A stretch of 39,807 nucleotides of DNA from Deltaproteobacteria bacterium (GTDB lineage: Bacteria > Desulfobacterota > Deferrimicrobia > Deferrimicrobiales > Deferrimicrobiaceae): positions 1,112,448-1,152,254 of the forward strand of contig CP070783.1 in assembly GCA_020346465.1 (NCBI GenBank), read 5' to 3'. Of this stretch, positions 29,268 to 37,934 are shown piece by piece (the stretch's first letter is position 1; every line of letters starts with the position of its first letter). The position numbers and the translations under genes were made by a program. The notes beneath the pieces were generated by a model, which did no database searches, was not told where the DNA came from, and saw only the letters and a list, made by a program, of their open reading frames with translations.

Positions 29268-29741
29268 CTACCTTTCGGGGTCGAACGAAGTGCCGGCCTC
29301 GAACGGGGTCGCCCGGACGGTTACGGCAACACCTTGGTGGGACAGACAATGAACGGCCTCGAAGTCTTCCCGGGCGAAATACACCGAGGGGGTAATCTCC
29401 ACCTTGCCCGCCTCGTAATGCAGATTGCCGATGTTCAGGGCGGAGAACCGGACCCCGCGACGGAAGATGTCCAGGGCGTCGCCGAAGGTCGCGCAGAGCA
29501 GAATCGCCCTCTCCCCCTGGCGATCGACCTCGGAAAGGACGCCTCCGACCTCGTCCACGCGGCAGAAGACGGTGTGGATCCCCGGCGGAACGGCCATCTC
29601 CATGACCGACCGGAGAACCGGGTTGCCGACGAGGCCGTCGTTGGCCACGAGAAGGCAGTTGGCCCCCGTGTGGGGAACCCAGGTCTCCACGATCTGTCCG
29701 TGGATCAGCCGGCAGTCGACACGCACCAGGACGAGGGCCAT
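29268..29741 (-). CDS. Mannose-family PTS component EIIB
   Basis: 157-aa cytoplasmic domain that takes phosphate from EIIA on a histidine. Active His14 is in LVRVDCRLIHGQIVETWV, the classic (R)xDxRLIHGQ motif. C-terminal TPSVYFAREDFEAVHCL is typical of the family. ATG about 5 nt after the EIIA stop. Separate EIIA and EIIB genes, unlike the fused E. coli ManX. Confidence 0.93.
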   Translation of the reverse strand: MALVLVRVDCRLIHGQIVETWVPHTGANCLLVANDGLVGNPVLRSVMEMAVPPGIHTVFCRVDEVGGVLSEVDRQGERAILLCATFGDALDIFRRGVRFSALNIGNLHYEAGKVEITPSVYFAREDFEAVHCLSHQGVAVTVRATPFEAGTSFDPER

Positions 29742-29746
29742 CGCTT

Positions 29747-30157
29747 CTATTTCTCCGCCTTCTTCTTGAGCATGTCGCCCGGATTCGTGATGTTGCGCTG
29801 GCCGTATTCGAGGAGGTGCTTGGCCAGCTCGGGGAGGGACATCTCCTGCCGCGCCATCGGCAGCTTGACCATCATCGGCAGATTCACGCCCGTCACCACC
29901 TCCACCTGATGGGTCGCGAGAAACGACAGGCCGATGTTGGAGGGGGTGCCGCCGAACATGTCGATGAGAAGGAGGACGCCCTTCCCCGCATCGACCGTGC
30001 GGATCGCGGCCTCCACCGCCGTGTGGATCTCCTCCATCCCCGTCTTCGGGTGAATGTCCACCGTCACCGTGTTTTCGATTTTTCCGACGATGATTTCCGC
30101 GGCGCGCAGGAGCTCGTTGGCAAGCTGTCCGTGGGAAATCAGTACGACGCCGATCAT
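29747..30157 (-). CDS. Mannose-family PTS component EIIA
   Basis: 136-aa cytoplasmic domain accepting phosphate from HPr. Active His9 in VVLISHGQLANELL; DMFGGTPSNIGLSFL and EVVTGVNLPMMVKL match the mannose/fructose EIIA family. ATG overlaps the rapZ stop (ATGA) and has a strong AAGGAGG site. C-terminal tail (PGDMLKKKAEK) is charged. The first gene of the EIIA-B-C-D-HPr-EI series. Confidence 0.94.
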   Translation of the reverse strand: MIGVVLISHGQLANELLRAAEIIVGKIENTVTVDIHPKTGMEEIHTAVEAAIRTVDAGKGVLLLIDMFGGTPSNIGLSFLATHQVEVVTGVNLPMMVKLPMARQEMSLPELAKHLLEYGQRNITNPGDMLKKKAEK

Positions 30158-31053
30158 CGGGACCTCCTTGCCGGAGGAGATGCCCTGCCGATGTCGCGAT
30201 GGACCACGATCGGGACCACCGGCCCGGTGAGAGACCGCTTCACCGCCTCCGCCAGGACCACCGACCGGTGCCTCCCCCCCGTGCACCCCACGCCCAGCGT
30301 GAAATAGGCCTTTCCTTCCTTTGTATAAAGGGGGAGGAGGAATTGCAAGAACGAGGTCAGCTTCCCGAAAAACGCCCGGCTGGACGGATGCTTCATGACG
30401 TACTCGCGGACCCTGGAATCGAGACCCGTCAGGGACTTCAGACCGGGGGCGAAATTGGGGTTCGGAAGGAACCGGACATCCACCACCATGTCGGCCTCGA
30501 GGGGGATCCCGTATTTGTATCCGAAGGAGATGATCCCCACCTGAAGGGTCGACGCCGCGCTCGCGCGAAATCTCCGGATGATGACGTCCCGCAGCTGGTG
30601 AACCGTGTACTGGGAGGTGTTGAGGACCGTGTCGGCCATCTCCCGGAGGGGGGAGAGCATCTTCCGCTCCCTGCGGATCGCCTCCTTCGCCCCGCCCTTC
30701 ACGGCAAGCGGGTGCTTCCTCCTCGTCTCGCTGAACCGGAGAAGGAGAACGTCGTCCCCCGCATCGAGGAACAGGACGTGGACGTCGTGCCGCCCCCGCC
30801 GAAGCTCCTCGACGACCCGCGCGAAATCGGGCAGAAATTCCCGTCCCCGCACGTCGGCAACGAGCGCGATGCGGGCCCCGTTCTCCCTGGCCTCGGAGAC
30901 CAGGTCCACGATCTTCGGGAGAAGCACCGGCGGGAGGTTGTCGACGCAGAAATAGTCGATGTCCTCGAAGACCTTGATCACCGTGCTCTTGCCCGATCCC
31001 GACAGGCCCGTCACGACGACGATGTGGGCGTGGTCTCTCCGGGGGACCGTCAT
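30154..31053 (-). CDS. rapZ: RapZ family nucleotide-binding protein
   Basis: 299 aa. In enterobacteria RapZ binds GlmZ/GlmY RNAs and controls glucosamine-6-phosphate synthase; in other phyla (YvcJ) it is a GTP/ATP-binding protein of less clear role. N-terminal Walker A GLSGSGKST (16-24) and family motifs DIDYFCVDNLPP, SETRRKHPL, SFGYKYGIPLEADMV, DVRFLPNPNF, and the C-terminal VGCTGGRHRSV. ATG overlaps the hprK stop (ATGA); EIIA follows by ATGA. The setting among PTS genes suggests coupling to carbon or cell-wall precursor supply (inference). Confidence 0.94.
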   Translation of the reverse strand: MTVPRRDHAHIVVVTGLSGSGKSTVIKVFEDIDYFCVDNLPPVLLPKIVDLVSEARENGARIALVADVRGREFLPDFARVVEELRRGRHDVHVLFLDAGDDVLLLRFSETRRKHPLAVKGGAKEAIRRERKMLSPLREMADTVLNTSQYTVHQLRDVIIRRFRASAASTLQVGIISFGYKYGIPLEADMVVDVRFLPNPNFAPGLKSLTGLDSRVREYVMKHPSSRAFFGKLTSFLQFLLPLYTKEGKAYFTLGVGCTGGRHRSVVLAEAVKRSLTGPVVPIVVHRDIGRASPPARRSR

Positions 31054-31988
31054 TCCGGCGTCCCCCCCTCCGCCATCTTCGCCTGCCGCTCCAGGAGCTC
31101 CGCCGCGGAGAAGACCCCCTGCCTCTTCAGCAGGAAGTTCCGGACCGCCACCTCCACGATCGTCGCGAGATTGCGGCCGGGAGAGACGGGGATGAGAACC
31201 GTCGGCAGGCTCACACCGAGCAGGTCCGTGCGCATGTCCTCCACACCGAGGCGGTCGTACTCCTTTTCGGCGTTCCATTCCTCGATCCGGATGACCATTT
31301 CCACCTTCTTCTGGTCCACGATCGCCATGTGGCCGAACAGGTCCCGGATGTTGATGATCCCCAGGCCGCGGATCTCCATGTGGTACCGGGTCATGTCGGC
31401 CCCGCTCCCCAGGATGGTCGCCGAACCCCGTTTCTCCAGGAGGATGACGTCGTCCGAAACGAACCGGTGCCCGCGGAGGATGAGGTCCAGCGCGCACTCG
31501 CTTTTCCCGACCCCGCTTTTCCCGAGAAGGACGACCCCCATGCCCAGGATCTCCAACAGGACCCCGTGGATCGTGGTGGCCTCGGAGAAGACCCGCTCGA
31601 GGTGTCCCAGGATCTCGGGGATGAGTTCCGAGGTGGGCAGATCGGAGACGAGCAGGGGGATCCCCCGGCGCTCGGCCGTCTCCGCCATCAGGGGGGGAAG
31701 GGGGAGGGCCACCCCCGCGACGGCGCACGGGATCGCCCGGGAAAAGAAGAGGTCTGCGATACGGGCCTGGCGGGCGGCAGGCTGGCTCCGGAAATAGGCG
31801 ATCTCCGTCTCCCCCAGGATCTGGATCAGCCCCGGATGCGTGGAGTCGACCTCTCCCGTGATCCCGAGCCCGACCTTCTGCACCCTCCTGCTCGTGATCT
31901 CGCGGGACAGGCCGCCCGTCCCGGAGACCAGCCGCAGCCGGAGAGGTCCGGAACACGATTTCAGGAAACGGTCTACCGTAACCGGCAC
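31050..31988 (-). CDS. hprK: HPr kinase/phosphorylase
   Basis: Phosphorylates and dephosphorylates the regulatory serine of HPr (Ser52 here). 312 aa. N-terminal domain to about 130; catalytic domain with His141 (IHGVLLEI), Walker A GKSGVGKS (156-163), Asp179-Asp180, and the HprK signature EIRGLGIINIRDLFG (205-219), all intact. GTG start with strong AAGGAGG site. Found in Firmicutes and in several proteobacterial groups. Its target HPr gene is 3 kb downstream in the same run. Confidence 0.96.
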   Translation of the reverse strand: MPVTVDRFLKSCSGPLRLRLVSGTGGLSREITSRRVQKVGLGITGEVDSTHPGLIQILGETEIAYFRSQPAARQARIADLFFSRAIPCAVAGVALPLPPLMAETAERRGIPLLVSDLPTSELIPEILGHLERVFSEATTIHGVLLEILGMGVVLLGKSGVGKSECALDLILRGHRFVSDDVILLEKRGSATILGSGADMTRYHMEIRGLGIINIRDLFGHMAIVDQKKVEMVIRIEEWNAEKEYDRLGVEDMRTDLLGVSLPTVLIPVSPGRNLATIVEVAVRNFLLKRQGVFSAAELLERQAKMAEGGTPE

Positions 31989-32020
31989 GTCACACGCCTC
32001 CTTCGCCGGACCGGGCTCCT

Positions 32021-32482
32021 TTATGAACGGGCATCCTCCTCGCGGAAGATCCTCCGCAGCTCGTCGGCATCCGCCGCCTCGACCAGCGACCGCCGGAACC
32101 GTTCGTCCTTGAGCAGCCGGGAGATGCGCGCGAGCGCCTTCAAATGCATCCCGGCCGAATATTCCGGGGCCACGATCAGGAAGAACAGGTATGCCGGCTT
32201 GCCGTCCAGGGAATGGAACTGGACGCCGTTTCGACTCCTGCCGAACGCGGCGACCAGGCGCTCGATCCCGGCCACTTTCCCGTGCGGGATCGCCACCCCG
32301 TCCCCGATCCCCGTGCTGCCCAGGCTCTCCCGCTCCATCAGGATTCCGGTCAGGGAGTCCGCGGAAAGCTTCGGAACGATCTTCGCGATCACCTCGGACA
32401 GCTCGCGGAGGACGCCCTCCTTCGTCTCCGCCCGCAGGTCGTCCAGAACCGCCTCCTGGGAAACGATGTCCTGTATCTTCAT
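32021..32482 (-). CDS. ptsN: PTS EIIA-Ntr family protein PtsN
   Basis: 153-aa EIIA of the fructose/nitrogen type, commonly regulatory rather than a sugar carrier. Phospho-histidine His67 in GVAIPHGKV; LFFLIVAPEYSAGMHLKALARISRLL is the typical C-terminal core. ATG overlaps the hpf stop (ATGA). The rpoN-hpf-ptsN order is the classic one; no ptsO/NPr gene follows, so the general HPr may serve as its donor (inference). Confidence 0.94.
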   Translation of the reverse strand: MKIQDIVSQEAVLDDLRAETKEGVLRELSEVIAKIVPKLSADSLTGILMERESLGSTGIGDGVAIPHGKVAGIERLVAAFGRSRNGVQFHSLDGKPAYLFFLIVAPEYSAGMHLKALARISRLLKDERFRRSLVEAADADELRRIFREEDARS

Positions 32483-33018
32483 CGGGCCATCGGCTCCGTG
32501 AACCCGATGTTCCCGTCCTGCTGCCGGAATACCACGCTCGGCTGGTTGGTCTCCTGGTTGACGAACATGAACACGTCGACCCTCAGGATGTCGAGGTAGT
32601 GGGCGGCGTCCTCGACGCTCATCGGTTTCGGAATGAAGTTGTCGTGGCGGACGATGCGGGGACCCTCCTCCCCCTCGCTGATCGTGAGCGAGGAGCCGGA
32701 AACGATCGGCTCCGCGGGGACTCCCGGGCTCTTCTCCTTTTTCTTCTCCCGGTACTTTTTGGTCTGGCGCTCCACCTTGTCGCAGACCAGGTCGATGGCG
32801 GAATAGAGGTTGTCGGTGGACTCGAACGCCTTGATCGTGATCCCCCGCGCCGTCAGAAAGACTTCCGCGATGTGGCGGTATTTTTCCACGGAGAGCGTGA
32901 CATTCGCCTCGAAGGAATCGTCCAGGATCTTCTGGACCTTTCCCAGCTTTTCGGAAACGTAGTCCTTGAGCGGCTGGCTCGGATCGATGTGACGGAACGT
33001 CACGGAAATGTTGCTCAC
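32479..33018 (-). CDS. hpf: Ribosome hibernation promoting factor, long form
   Basis: 179 aa. N-terminal S30AE domain (about 1-100) binds the 30S decoding centre; a charged linker (TKKYREKKKEKSPG) and a C-terminal dimerisation domain (about 120-179, IVRHDNFIPKPMSVEDAAHYL, FVNQETNQPSVVFRQQDGNIG) make it the long type that can form 100S dimers. GTG start with excellent AAAGGAGG site, 37 nt after rpoN. Between sigma-54 and EIIA-Ntr as in many proteobacteria. Confidence 0.95.
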   Translation of the reverse strand: MSNISVTFRHIDPSQPLKDYVSEKLGKVQKILDDSFEANVTLSVEKYRHIAEVFLTARGITIKAFESTDNLYSAIDLVCDKVERQTKKYREKKKEKSPGVPAEPIVSGSSLTISEGEEGPRIVRHDNFIPKPMSVEDAAHYLDILRVDVFMFVNQETNQPSVVFRQQDGNIGFTEPMAR

Positions 33019-33055
33019 GCGGTTTCCTCCTTTGTTCCGAACGGATCGGTTCTTC

Positions 33056-34513
33056 CTAAAACAGCTTCTTTCTCTTGGATGAGGGGAGCACTCCCATCGC
33101 CTGGCGGTACTTGGTGACGGTGCGGCGGGCGATCCGGATCCCCTGGCCTCGGAGAATCCGGACGAGATCCTGGTCGCTCAGCGGCTTCTCCTCCCCCTCG
33201 CTCCGGATGACCTCCAGGATCTTCTCCTTCACCGACTTGGAGGCGATGTTCTCCTCCCCTCCGTCCCGGTTCAGGCCGGAATTGAAGAAGAACTTCAGCT
33301 CGAAGATCCCGTGGGGAGTGTACACGTACTTGCTGGTCGTCACCCGGGAGACGGTCGATTCGTGCATGGAGATGTCCTCCGCGACATCCCGGAGCGTGAG
33401 GGGCTTGAGGCTCTTCGGACCGGCCTCGAGAAAATCGCGCTGGAGCTTCATGATGCTTTCCACGACCTTGTAGATGGTCCGCTGGCGCTGCTGGATGCTC
33501 TTGATGAACCAGAGGGCGGAGTTGATCTTCTGCTTCAGGAACTCCTTTTCCTCCTTGCCCAGCCGCTCCCCGGCGGAGAGGAGGTCCCGGTAATAGGCGC
33601 TGAGGCGGAGGCGCGGCTGCCCGTCCTCGTTGAGCGTGATCACCCACTGGTCGTCCGTCTTGAAGACGTAGGCGTCCGGGGTGATGTAGTGCACGTCGTC
33701 CCCCAGGAACGCCCTGCCGGGCTTCGGCCACAGGGTCACCAGCTTCTGGAAGGCCTCCCGGACGACCTCTCGGGAGAGCTTGAGCCGCCTTGCGATGCCC
33801 GCCACGTCCCCCCGGGTGAAGGAGTCGAAGTGGTCGGAGAGGATCTTCAGGGGGAGGACATACTCTTCCCCCTTCTCCCGGGCCTGGATCATCAGGCACT
33901 CCCGCAGGTCGCGGGCCCCGACGCCGGCAGGATCCAGTGTCTGGATCTTCGCGATCGCCCGCTCCACCTCGCCGAGAGGCTTCCCGAGCGTCTCGGCGGT
34001 CTCCTCGGCGGATACCTTGAGATACCCGTTGTCGTCGATGTTCCCGATCAGGTAGGGGGCGATCTCCCCGACCGCCTCGTCCAAGGGGGACAGGTTGATC
34101 TGCATCTGGAGGTACTCGGCGAGGGAGGGCTTCCGGGTGAGAAGGTTCTCGTAGTAGGGGCGACCGTCCTCCTCCTCGCGGTCGCGCTCCCCCCCGGTCC
34201 CGGACGACGTTGCGCCGTCCCCGAAGTAGTAGTCCCAGTCGACGCGGTCGATCAGCTCCTTGGAGGGGGGGGTATCGGACACCTCCGGGCTCTCCGCCTC
34301 GGCCGCCGGGGGAGACGCCTCGGCCACCTCCTCCTCCCCTTCCGTCGACCCCTCCATCTCCTCCTCCAGGGCGGGGTTGACCTCGAGTTCCTCCCGGATC
34401 GCCTGCTGCAGCTCCATGCGCGACAGCTGCAAAAGCTTGATCGCCTGCTGCAACTGCGGAGTCATGACCAGCTGCTGGCTGAGCTTCAGGGACTGTCGCA
34501 GTTCTAGGGCCAT
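33056..34513 (-). CDS. rpoN: RNA polymerase sigma-54 factor RpoN
   Basis: Sigma factor for -24/-12 promoters that need enhancer-binding activators. 485 aa: Gln/Leu-rich region I (SLKLSQQLVMTPQLQQAIKL), acidic region II (about 50-95), core-binding domain, HTH region (LTLRDVAEDISMHESTVSR) and the RpoN box ARRTVTKYR (462-470). ATG with AGGAG site, 15 nt after lptB. The lptB-rpoN order is widely conserved. A TATAAT sequence in lptB may supply an extra promoter. Confidence 0.97.
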   Translation of the reverse strand: MALELRQSLKLSQQLVMTPQLQQAIKLLQLSRMELQQAIREELEVNPALEEEMEGSTEGEEEVAEASPPAAEAESPEVSDTPPSKELIDRVDWDYYFGDGATSSGTGGERDREEEDGRPYYENLLTRKPSLAEYLQMQINLSPLDEAVGEIAPYLIGNIDDNGYLKVSAEETAETLGKPLGEVERAIAKIQTLDPAGVGARDLRECLMIQAREKGEEYVLPLKILSDHFDSFTRGDVAGIARRLKLSREVVREAFQKLVTLWPKPGRAFLGDDVHYITPDAYVFKTDDQWVITLNEDGQPRLRLSAYYRDLLSAGERLGKEEKEFLKQKINSALWFIKSIQQRQRTIYKVVESIMKLQRDFLEAGPKSLKPLTLRDVAEDISMHESTVSRVTTSKYVYTPHGIFELKFFFNSGLNRDGGEENIASKSVKEKILEVIRSEGEEKPLSDQDLVRILRGQGIRIARRTVTKYRQAMGVLPSSKRKKLF

Positions 34514-34528
34514 CCGTCTCCTGACTGC

Positions 34529-35251
34529 CTACAGGGAGAACTGTTCTCCCAGGTAAATTTCCCTTACGCGCGGGGACGAGGCGATGTCCCCGGGGTTTCC
34601 TTCGAGGAGAATCTCCCCCTCGGAGATGATGTACGCCCGATCGCACACCGTGAGGGTGTCGCGGACGTTATGATCTGTTATTATAACCCCAATTCCCTTC
34701 TCCTTTAAGCGAAGGATCACCTGCTGCAGGTCCGCGATCGAGATCGGATCGATCCCGGCGAACGGCTCGTCCAGAAGCAGGAAGACCGGGGAAATCACCA
34801 GGGAACGGGCGATCTCCACGCGCCGCCGCTCCCCTCCCGACAGGGAGTACCCCATGGAATCCTCCACGTGGGATATCCGCATCTCCGCGAGGAGTTCCCG
34901 AAGCCGCTCCTCCCGCTCGCCCGAAGGCAGGCCCGTCTCTTCCAGGAAGGCGAGGATGTTCTCCCGGACCGAAAGCTTCCGGAAGACCGACGGCTCCTGG
35001 GGGAGGTAGCCCAGCCCCAACCGGGCCCGCCGGTGCATCGGCAGCCGGGTGATGTCCTGCCCGTTGAGAAGGACCGTGCCGGCGTCGGGACGGACCAGCC
35101 CCACGATCATGTAGAAGATCGTGGTCTTCCCCGCGCCGTTCGGGCCCAGCAGGCCCACGACCTCCCCCGGCGCGATCCCGAGGGAAACCCCCTTGACCGC
35201 CTCCCGGCGGCGGTATCTCTTTTTCAGGTTGCGGACCTCCAGGGATTTCAA
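34529..35251 (-). CDS. lptB: LPS export ATPase LptB
   Basis: 240-aa ABC ATPase powering LptFG. Walker A GPNGAGKT (36-43), Q-loop region [13 protein letters not shown], signature [16 protein letters not shown], Walker [15 protein letters not shown], and switch His in [12 protein letters not shown]-terminal YLGEQFSL matches the LptB tail. TTG start overlaps the lptA stop (TTGA), so it depends on translation of lptA. Works with LptF and LptG encoded at 20983-23189. Confidence 0.96.
   Translation of the reverse strand: MKSLEVRNLKKRYRRREAVKGVSLGIAPGEVVGLLGPNGAGKTTIFYMIVGLVRPDAGTVLLNGQDITRLPMHRRARLGLGYLPQEPSVFRKLSVRENILAFLEETGLPSGEREERLRELLAEMRISHVEDSMGYSLSGGERRRVEIARSLVISPVFLLLDEPFAGIDPISIADLQQVILRLKEKGIGVIITDHNVRDTLTVCDRAYIISEGEILLEGNPGDIASSPRVREIYLGEQFSL
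34680..34708 (-). promoter_or_regulatory. Possible internal promoter upstream of rpoN
   Basis: Inside lptB, minus strand: perfect -10 TATAAT (34685-34680), 17-nt spacer, weak -35 TTAAAG (34708-34703, 3 of 6). About 165 nt ahead of the rpoN ATG. The codons here are AT-rich compared with the rest of lptB, which is notable in so GC-rich a genome. Confidence 0.35.
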
Positions 35252-35811
35252 CGGTCTTCTTTTCCCTTCCCTTCCAGAAGACCTTGCGGGTGGAGGACGG
35301 CCCGGACGCGTCCCCCCTTCCCGCCCGTGATCACGGACCGGTTCTCCCGCAGGTAGATGGTCACCGTGTCCCCCTTGAGGGTGTTCTCCCCCTGCTCCAT
35401 CTCGGCCCCCCCCGTAAGGACGATCCGCTGCTCCTGGTTGTAGAAGACGGCGCGGGCGGCACGGGCCTCCTTTCCCGCCTGGACCACCCGGACGTTTCCC
35501 TCCGCCGTGATCTGATCGACGGTGCGGGTCTCCCGGGAATATTCCGCGCGCAGCCGGTCGGCATGAAGCGTCACATCCGCCTGGATCGCGACGACATTCC
35601 CCTCGAACGTCACGGAATCCGTGGCGCTGTCGGCATTCAGGCGATCCGCCGTGATCTCGATCGGCCGGCGCCCCAGTTCGCCCGGACGGACCGCCTTCTG
35701 GTCCTCCGCGGCACCGGCCCGGAGCGCCGGGGGCAGAACGACCAGAAGGGCGGCCGCTCCCGCCACCGCCACACGCATGACGATCCGCAGACGCTTCTTC
35801 CGAGCGCTCAT
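35248..35811 (-). CDS. lptA: LPS transport periplasmic protein LptA
   Basis: 187 aa, periplasmic bridge that shuttles LPS from LptC to the outer membrane. N-terminal signal peptide ([20 protein letters not shown], cleavage near ALRAGAAE). OstA/LptA beta-jellyroll repeats: [62 protein letters not shown] and [22 protein letters not shown] starts 4 nt after lptC; lptB follows by TTGA overlap. Confidence 0.93.
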   Translation of the reverse strand: MSARKKRLRIVMRVAVAGAAALLVVLPPALRAGAAEDQKAVRPGELGRRPIEITADRLNADSATDSVTFEGNVVAIQADVTLHADRLRAEYSRETRTVDQITAEGNVRVVQAGKEARAARAVFYNQEQRIVLTGGAEMEQGENTLKGDTVTIYLRENRSVITGGKGGRVRAVLHPQGLLEGKGKEDR

Positions 35812-35815
35812 CGCC

Positions 35816-36391
35816 TCACCCCCGCTTTTCCGGTATCCGGACCTTCTCGGGAAGGATTCTGCTCTTCGGGGAATCGAGCACCACCGTGCCGTCCTGCCAC
35901 CGCCACCGAAGGTTGCTTCCTTCCACCGACAGGCCGGGGCCCTCGACACGGGCATCCTCCGCGGTGATGACCTCGGCGTTGAGGTCCACGCCCGCACGGG
36001 GGGAAACGGCGGTCCACCCGAACCCGTCCTTTGCGGAGGCCCCCTTCCCGAGGTCGATCCGGCCTTCGTTCATGTCCCAGGACGCCTCGGGGGCGGTCAC
36101 CACGACGTCCCCTTCCCGCTCCTTCAGCAGCAGGGTAACGTTCGATGCAAACGCGTATCCCGACCGGATCGAATAGGAGGCGTTGTCCGAGACGAGCCGG
36201 TAGACCTGCCCCTCCCGGCGCATCTCGACCATCTCGACGCCGCGCAGGATGATCTGCGGGCCCACGGCGTCCCCCGCCTGCGAATCCCCCGGTGCGGTCC
36301 GGCGCGCCTCCCTGGCCACGTTCAGGGCCATCAGGTAGGCCCCCGCGAAGAGCAGGACAACCGCCACCCCCGAAAGCAGCCTGCCGATCAC
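35816..36391 (-). CDS. lptC: LPS export periplasmic/inner-membrane protein LptC
   Basis: 191 aa. One N-terminal membrane anchor (LLSGVAVVLLFAGAYLMAL), then a periplasmic domain of beta repeats (GVEMVEMRREGQVYRLVSDN, ITAEDARVEGPGLSVEGSNL) as in LptC. Sequence conservation in this family is low; the identity rests on position between kdsC and lptA plus topology. GTG start overlaps the kdsC stop (GTGA); a run of ten G just upstream may act as its ribosome site. Confidence 0.88.
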   Translation of the reverse strand: MIGRLLSGVAVVLLFAGAYLMALNVAREARRTAPGDSQAGDAVGPQIILRGVEMVEMRREGQVYRLVSDNASYSIRSGYAFASNVTLLLKEREGDVVVTAPEASWDMNEGRIDLGKGASAKDGFGWTAVSPRAGVDLNAEVITAEDARVEGPGLSVEGSNLRWRWQDGTVVLDSPKSRILPEKVRIPEKRG

Positions 36392-36945
36392 ATCCCCCCC
36401 CCCGCGTCGAAATATTTCGCGGAGACCTTCTCCCACGCCCCGCACGACTTCAGCACGAATTCGACGATCTCCCGGACGGCACCGTGCCCTCCCCTGCGGG
36501 ACGAGATGAAGTCGGCCTCGGACAGGACGTATTCCTCGGCATCGTCCACCGCCGCCGCGAAACCGACCTGCCGCAGGAGGGGAACGTCCACGATGTCGTC
36601 CCCCACGTAGGCGCTTTCCTCCGGGGAGAGCCGTTTCTCCTCCAGGATCTCCCGCCACGCGGACACCTTGTCGTAGACCCCCTGCCGGACGACGGATATC
36701 CCCAGTTCCTCCGCGCGGATCCGCACCACCTCCGACGTTCTTCCCGTGATGACCCCGACCTCGATCCCCGCCCGCTGCATCATCTTGATGCCGTGCCCGT
36801 CGCGGACGTGGAACCGCTTCGTCTCCACCCCGTTCCCGTCGTAGACGATCCCCCCGTCGGTCAGCACCCCGTCCACGTCGATCAGGAACAGGCGCACCTT
36901 CGCCGCCTTCCCCCCGGCGCCCTGGCGCACCCGCGGCCCGCTCAT
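36388..36945 (-). CDS. kdsC: 3-deoxy-D-manno-octulosonate 8-phosphate phosphatase KdsC
   Basis: Removes phosphate from Kdo-8-phosphate. 185 aa, small HAD phosphatase without cap (tetrameric C0 type). Nucleophile motif FLIDVDGVLTDGG (Asp23, Asp25), motif II VITGRTS, Lys in the YDKVSAW stretch, and motif III YVGDDIVDVPLL. ATG overlaps kdsD stop (ATGA). The last codons (AGGGM) are read from a ten-G tract. Confidence 0.95.
   Translation of the reverse strand: MSGPRVRQGAGGKAAKVRLFLIDVDGVLTDGGIVYDGNGVETKRFHVRDGHGIKMMQRAGIEVGVITGRTSEVVRIRAEELGISVVRQGVYDKVSAWREILEEKRLSPEESAYVGDDIVDVPLLRQVGFAAAVDDAEEYVLSEADFISSRRGGHGAVREIVEFVLKSCGAWEKVSAKYFDAGGGM
36394..36403. repeat. 10-bp C/G homopolymer at the kdsC-lptC junction
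   Basis: Ten C on the plus strand, read as G10 in the last codons of kdsC, 2 nt before the GTG start of lptC. It both encodes the Gly tail of KdsC and is placed where the lptC ribosome site should be. Length changes would alter the kdsC end and the spacing to lptC. Confidence 0.85.
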
Positions 36946-37934
36946 CCGATCCCCGCCTTCAGGAGATCGTGGATGTGGATGATCCCGACCGGCTTCTCCG
37001 GATCGCCCTCGTCGAAGACGAACAGGCTCGTGATCGAGAACTCCTCCATCTTCCGCATCGCGGAGGCGGCCAACTCCGACGACACGAGCCGCTTCGGCCC
37101 CGGGGTCATGATCTCCCCCGCCTTCGTCGCGTACAGGTCGACCCCCCGGGCCATCGCCCTTCGGACGTCGCCGTCGGTGATCACCCCCACGAGGACCCCG
37201 CTGCCGTTCACGACACCCGTGACCCCGAGCCGCTTGGAGCTGATCGTGAAGAGGGCGTCCTTCAGCGGGGTCTCCTGGAGAACCAGCGGGATCTCCTCCC
37301 CGCGGTGCATGACGTCCTCCACCTTCTGGAGCCTGTGTCCCAGCTCCCCTCCGGGGTGGAGCATGGCGAAGTCCTTCTCTGAAAACCCCTTCTCCTCGAA
37401 GAGGACGACGGCCAGGGCGTCGCCGAGCGCCAGCGCGGCGGTCGTGGAGGCGGTGGGCGCGAGGCCGAGCGGGCAGGCCTCCTCGCGCACCCCGACGTCC
37501 AGCGCCGCGTCGGCGTATCGTCCCAGGGTGGAGTCCGGGTTCCCCGTCAACGCGATGATGAAGAGCCCGAGCCGCTTGAAGATGGGCAGGAGCCGGACGA
37601 TCTCGTCGGTCTCCCCCGAGTTCGAGAGGGCGATGACCACGTCCCCTTTCCGGACCATCCCGATGTCGCCGTGCATCCCCTCCGCCGGGTGAAGAAAAAA
37701 GGCGGGGGTCCCGGTGGAGGCGAACGTCGCGGCGATCTTCCGGCCGATCAGGCCGGATTTCCCCACACCCGTCAGGACCACCTTCCCCGGCGCCTGCAGG
37801 AGGATGTCGACGGCCCGGCAGAACTTCTCGTCGATCTTCTCCCGCAGCCCGGCGATCCCTTCCGCCTCGATCGAGAGGACACGGGACGCCCGCTGGACAA
37901 GCGCCGCGAACCGGCCGCGCTGGTCACGCACCAT
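36942..37934 (-). CDS. kdsD: Arabinose-5-phosphate isomerase KdsD (KpsF/GutQ family)
   Basis: Converts ribulose-5-phosphate to arabinose-5-phosphate, the sugar precursor of Kdo. 330 aa: SIS domain (about 35-175; GVGKSGLIGRKIAATFASTG, ALSNSGETDEI, HPAEGMHGDIGMV) followed by two CBS domains (about 205-330; VEDVMHRGEEIPLV, GVITDGDVRRAM, IMTPGPKRLV, GIIHIHDLLKAG). Strong GGAGGGAGG ribosome site; overlaps kdsA by 11 nt and kdsC by ATGA. Confidence 0.96.
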   Translation of the reverse strand: MVRDQRGRFAALVQRASRVLSIEAEGIAGLREKIDEKFCRAVDILLQAPGKVVLTGVGKSGLIGRKIAATFASTGTPAFFLHPAEGMHGDIGMVRKGDVVIALSNSGETDEIVRLLPIFKRLGLFIIALTGNPDSTLGRYADAALDVGVREEACPLGLAPTASTTAALALGDALAVVLFEEKGFSEKDFAMLHPGGELGHRLQKVEDVMHRGEEIPLVLQETPLKDALFTISSKRLGVTGVVNGSGVLVGVITDGDVRRAMARGVDLYATKAGEIMTPGPKRLVSSELAASAMRKMEEFSITSLFVFDEGDPEKPVGIIHIHDLLKAGIG

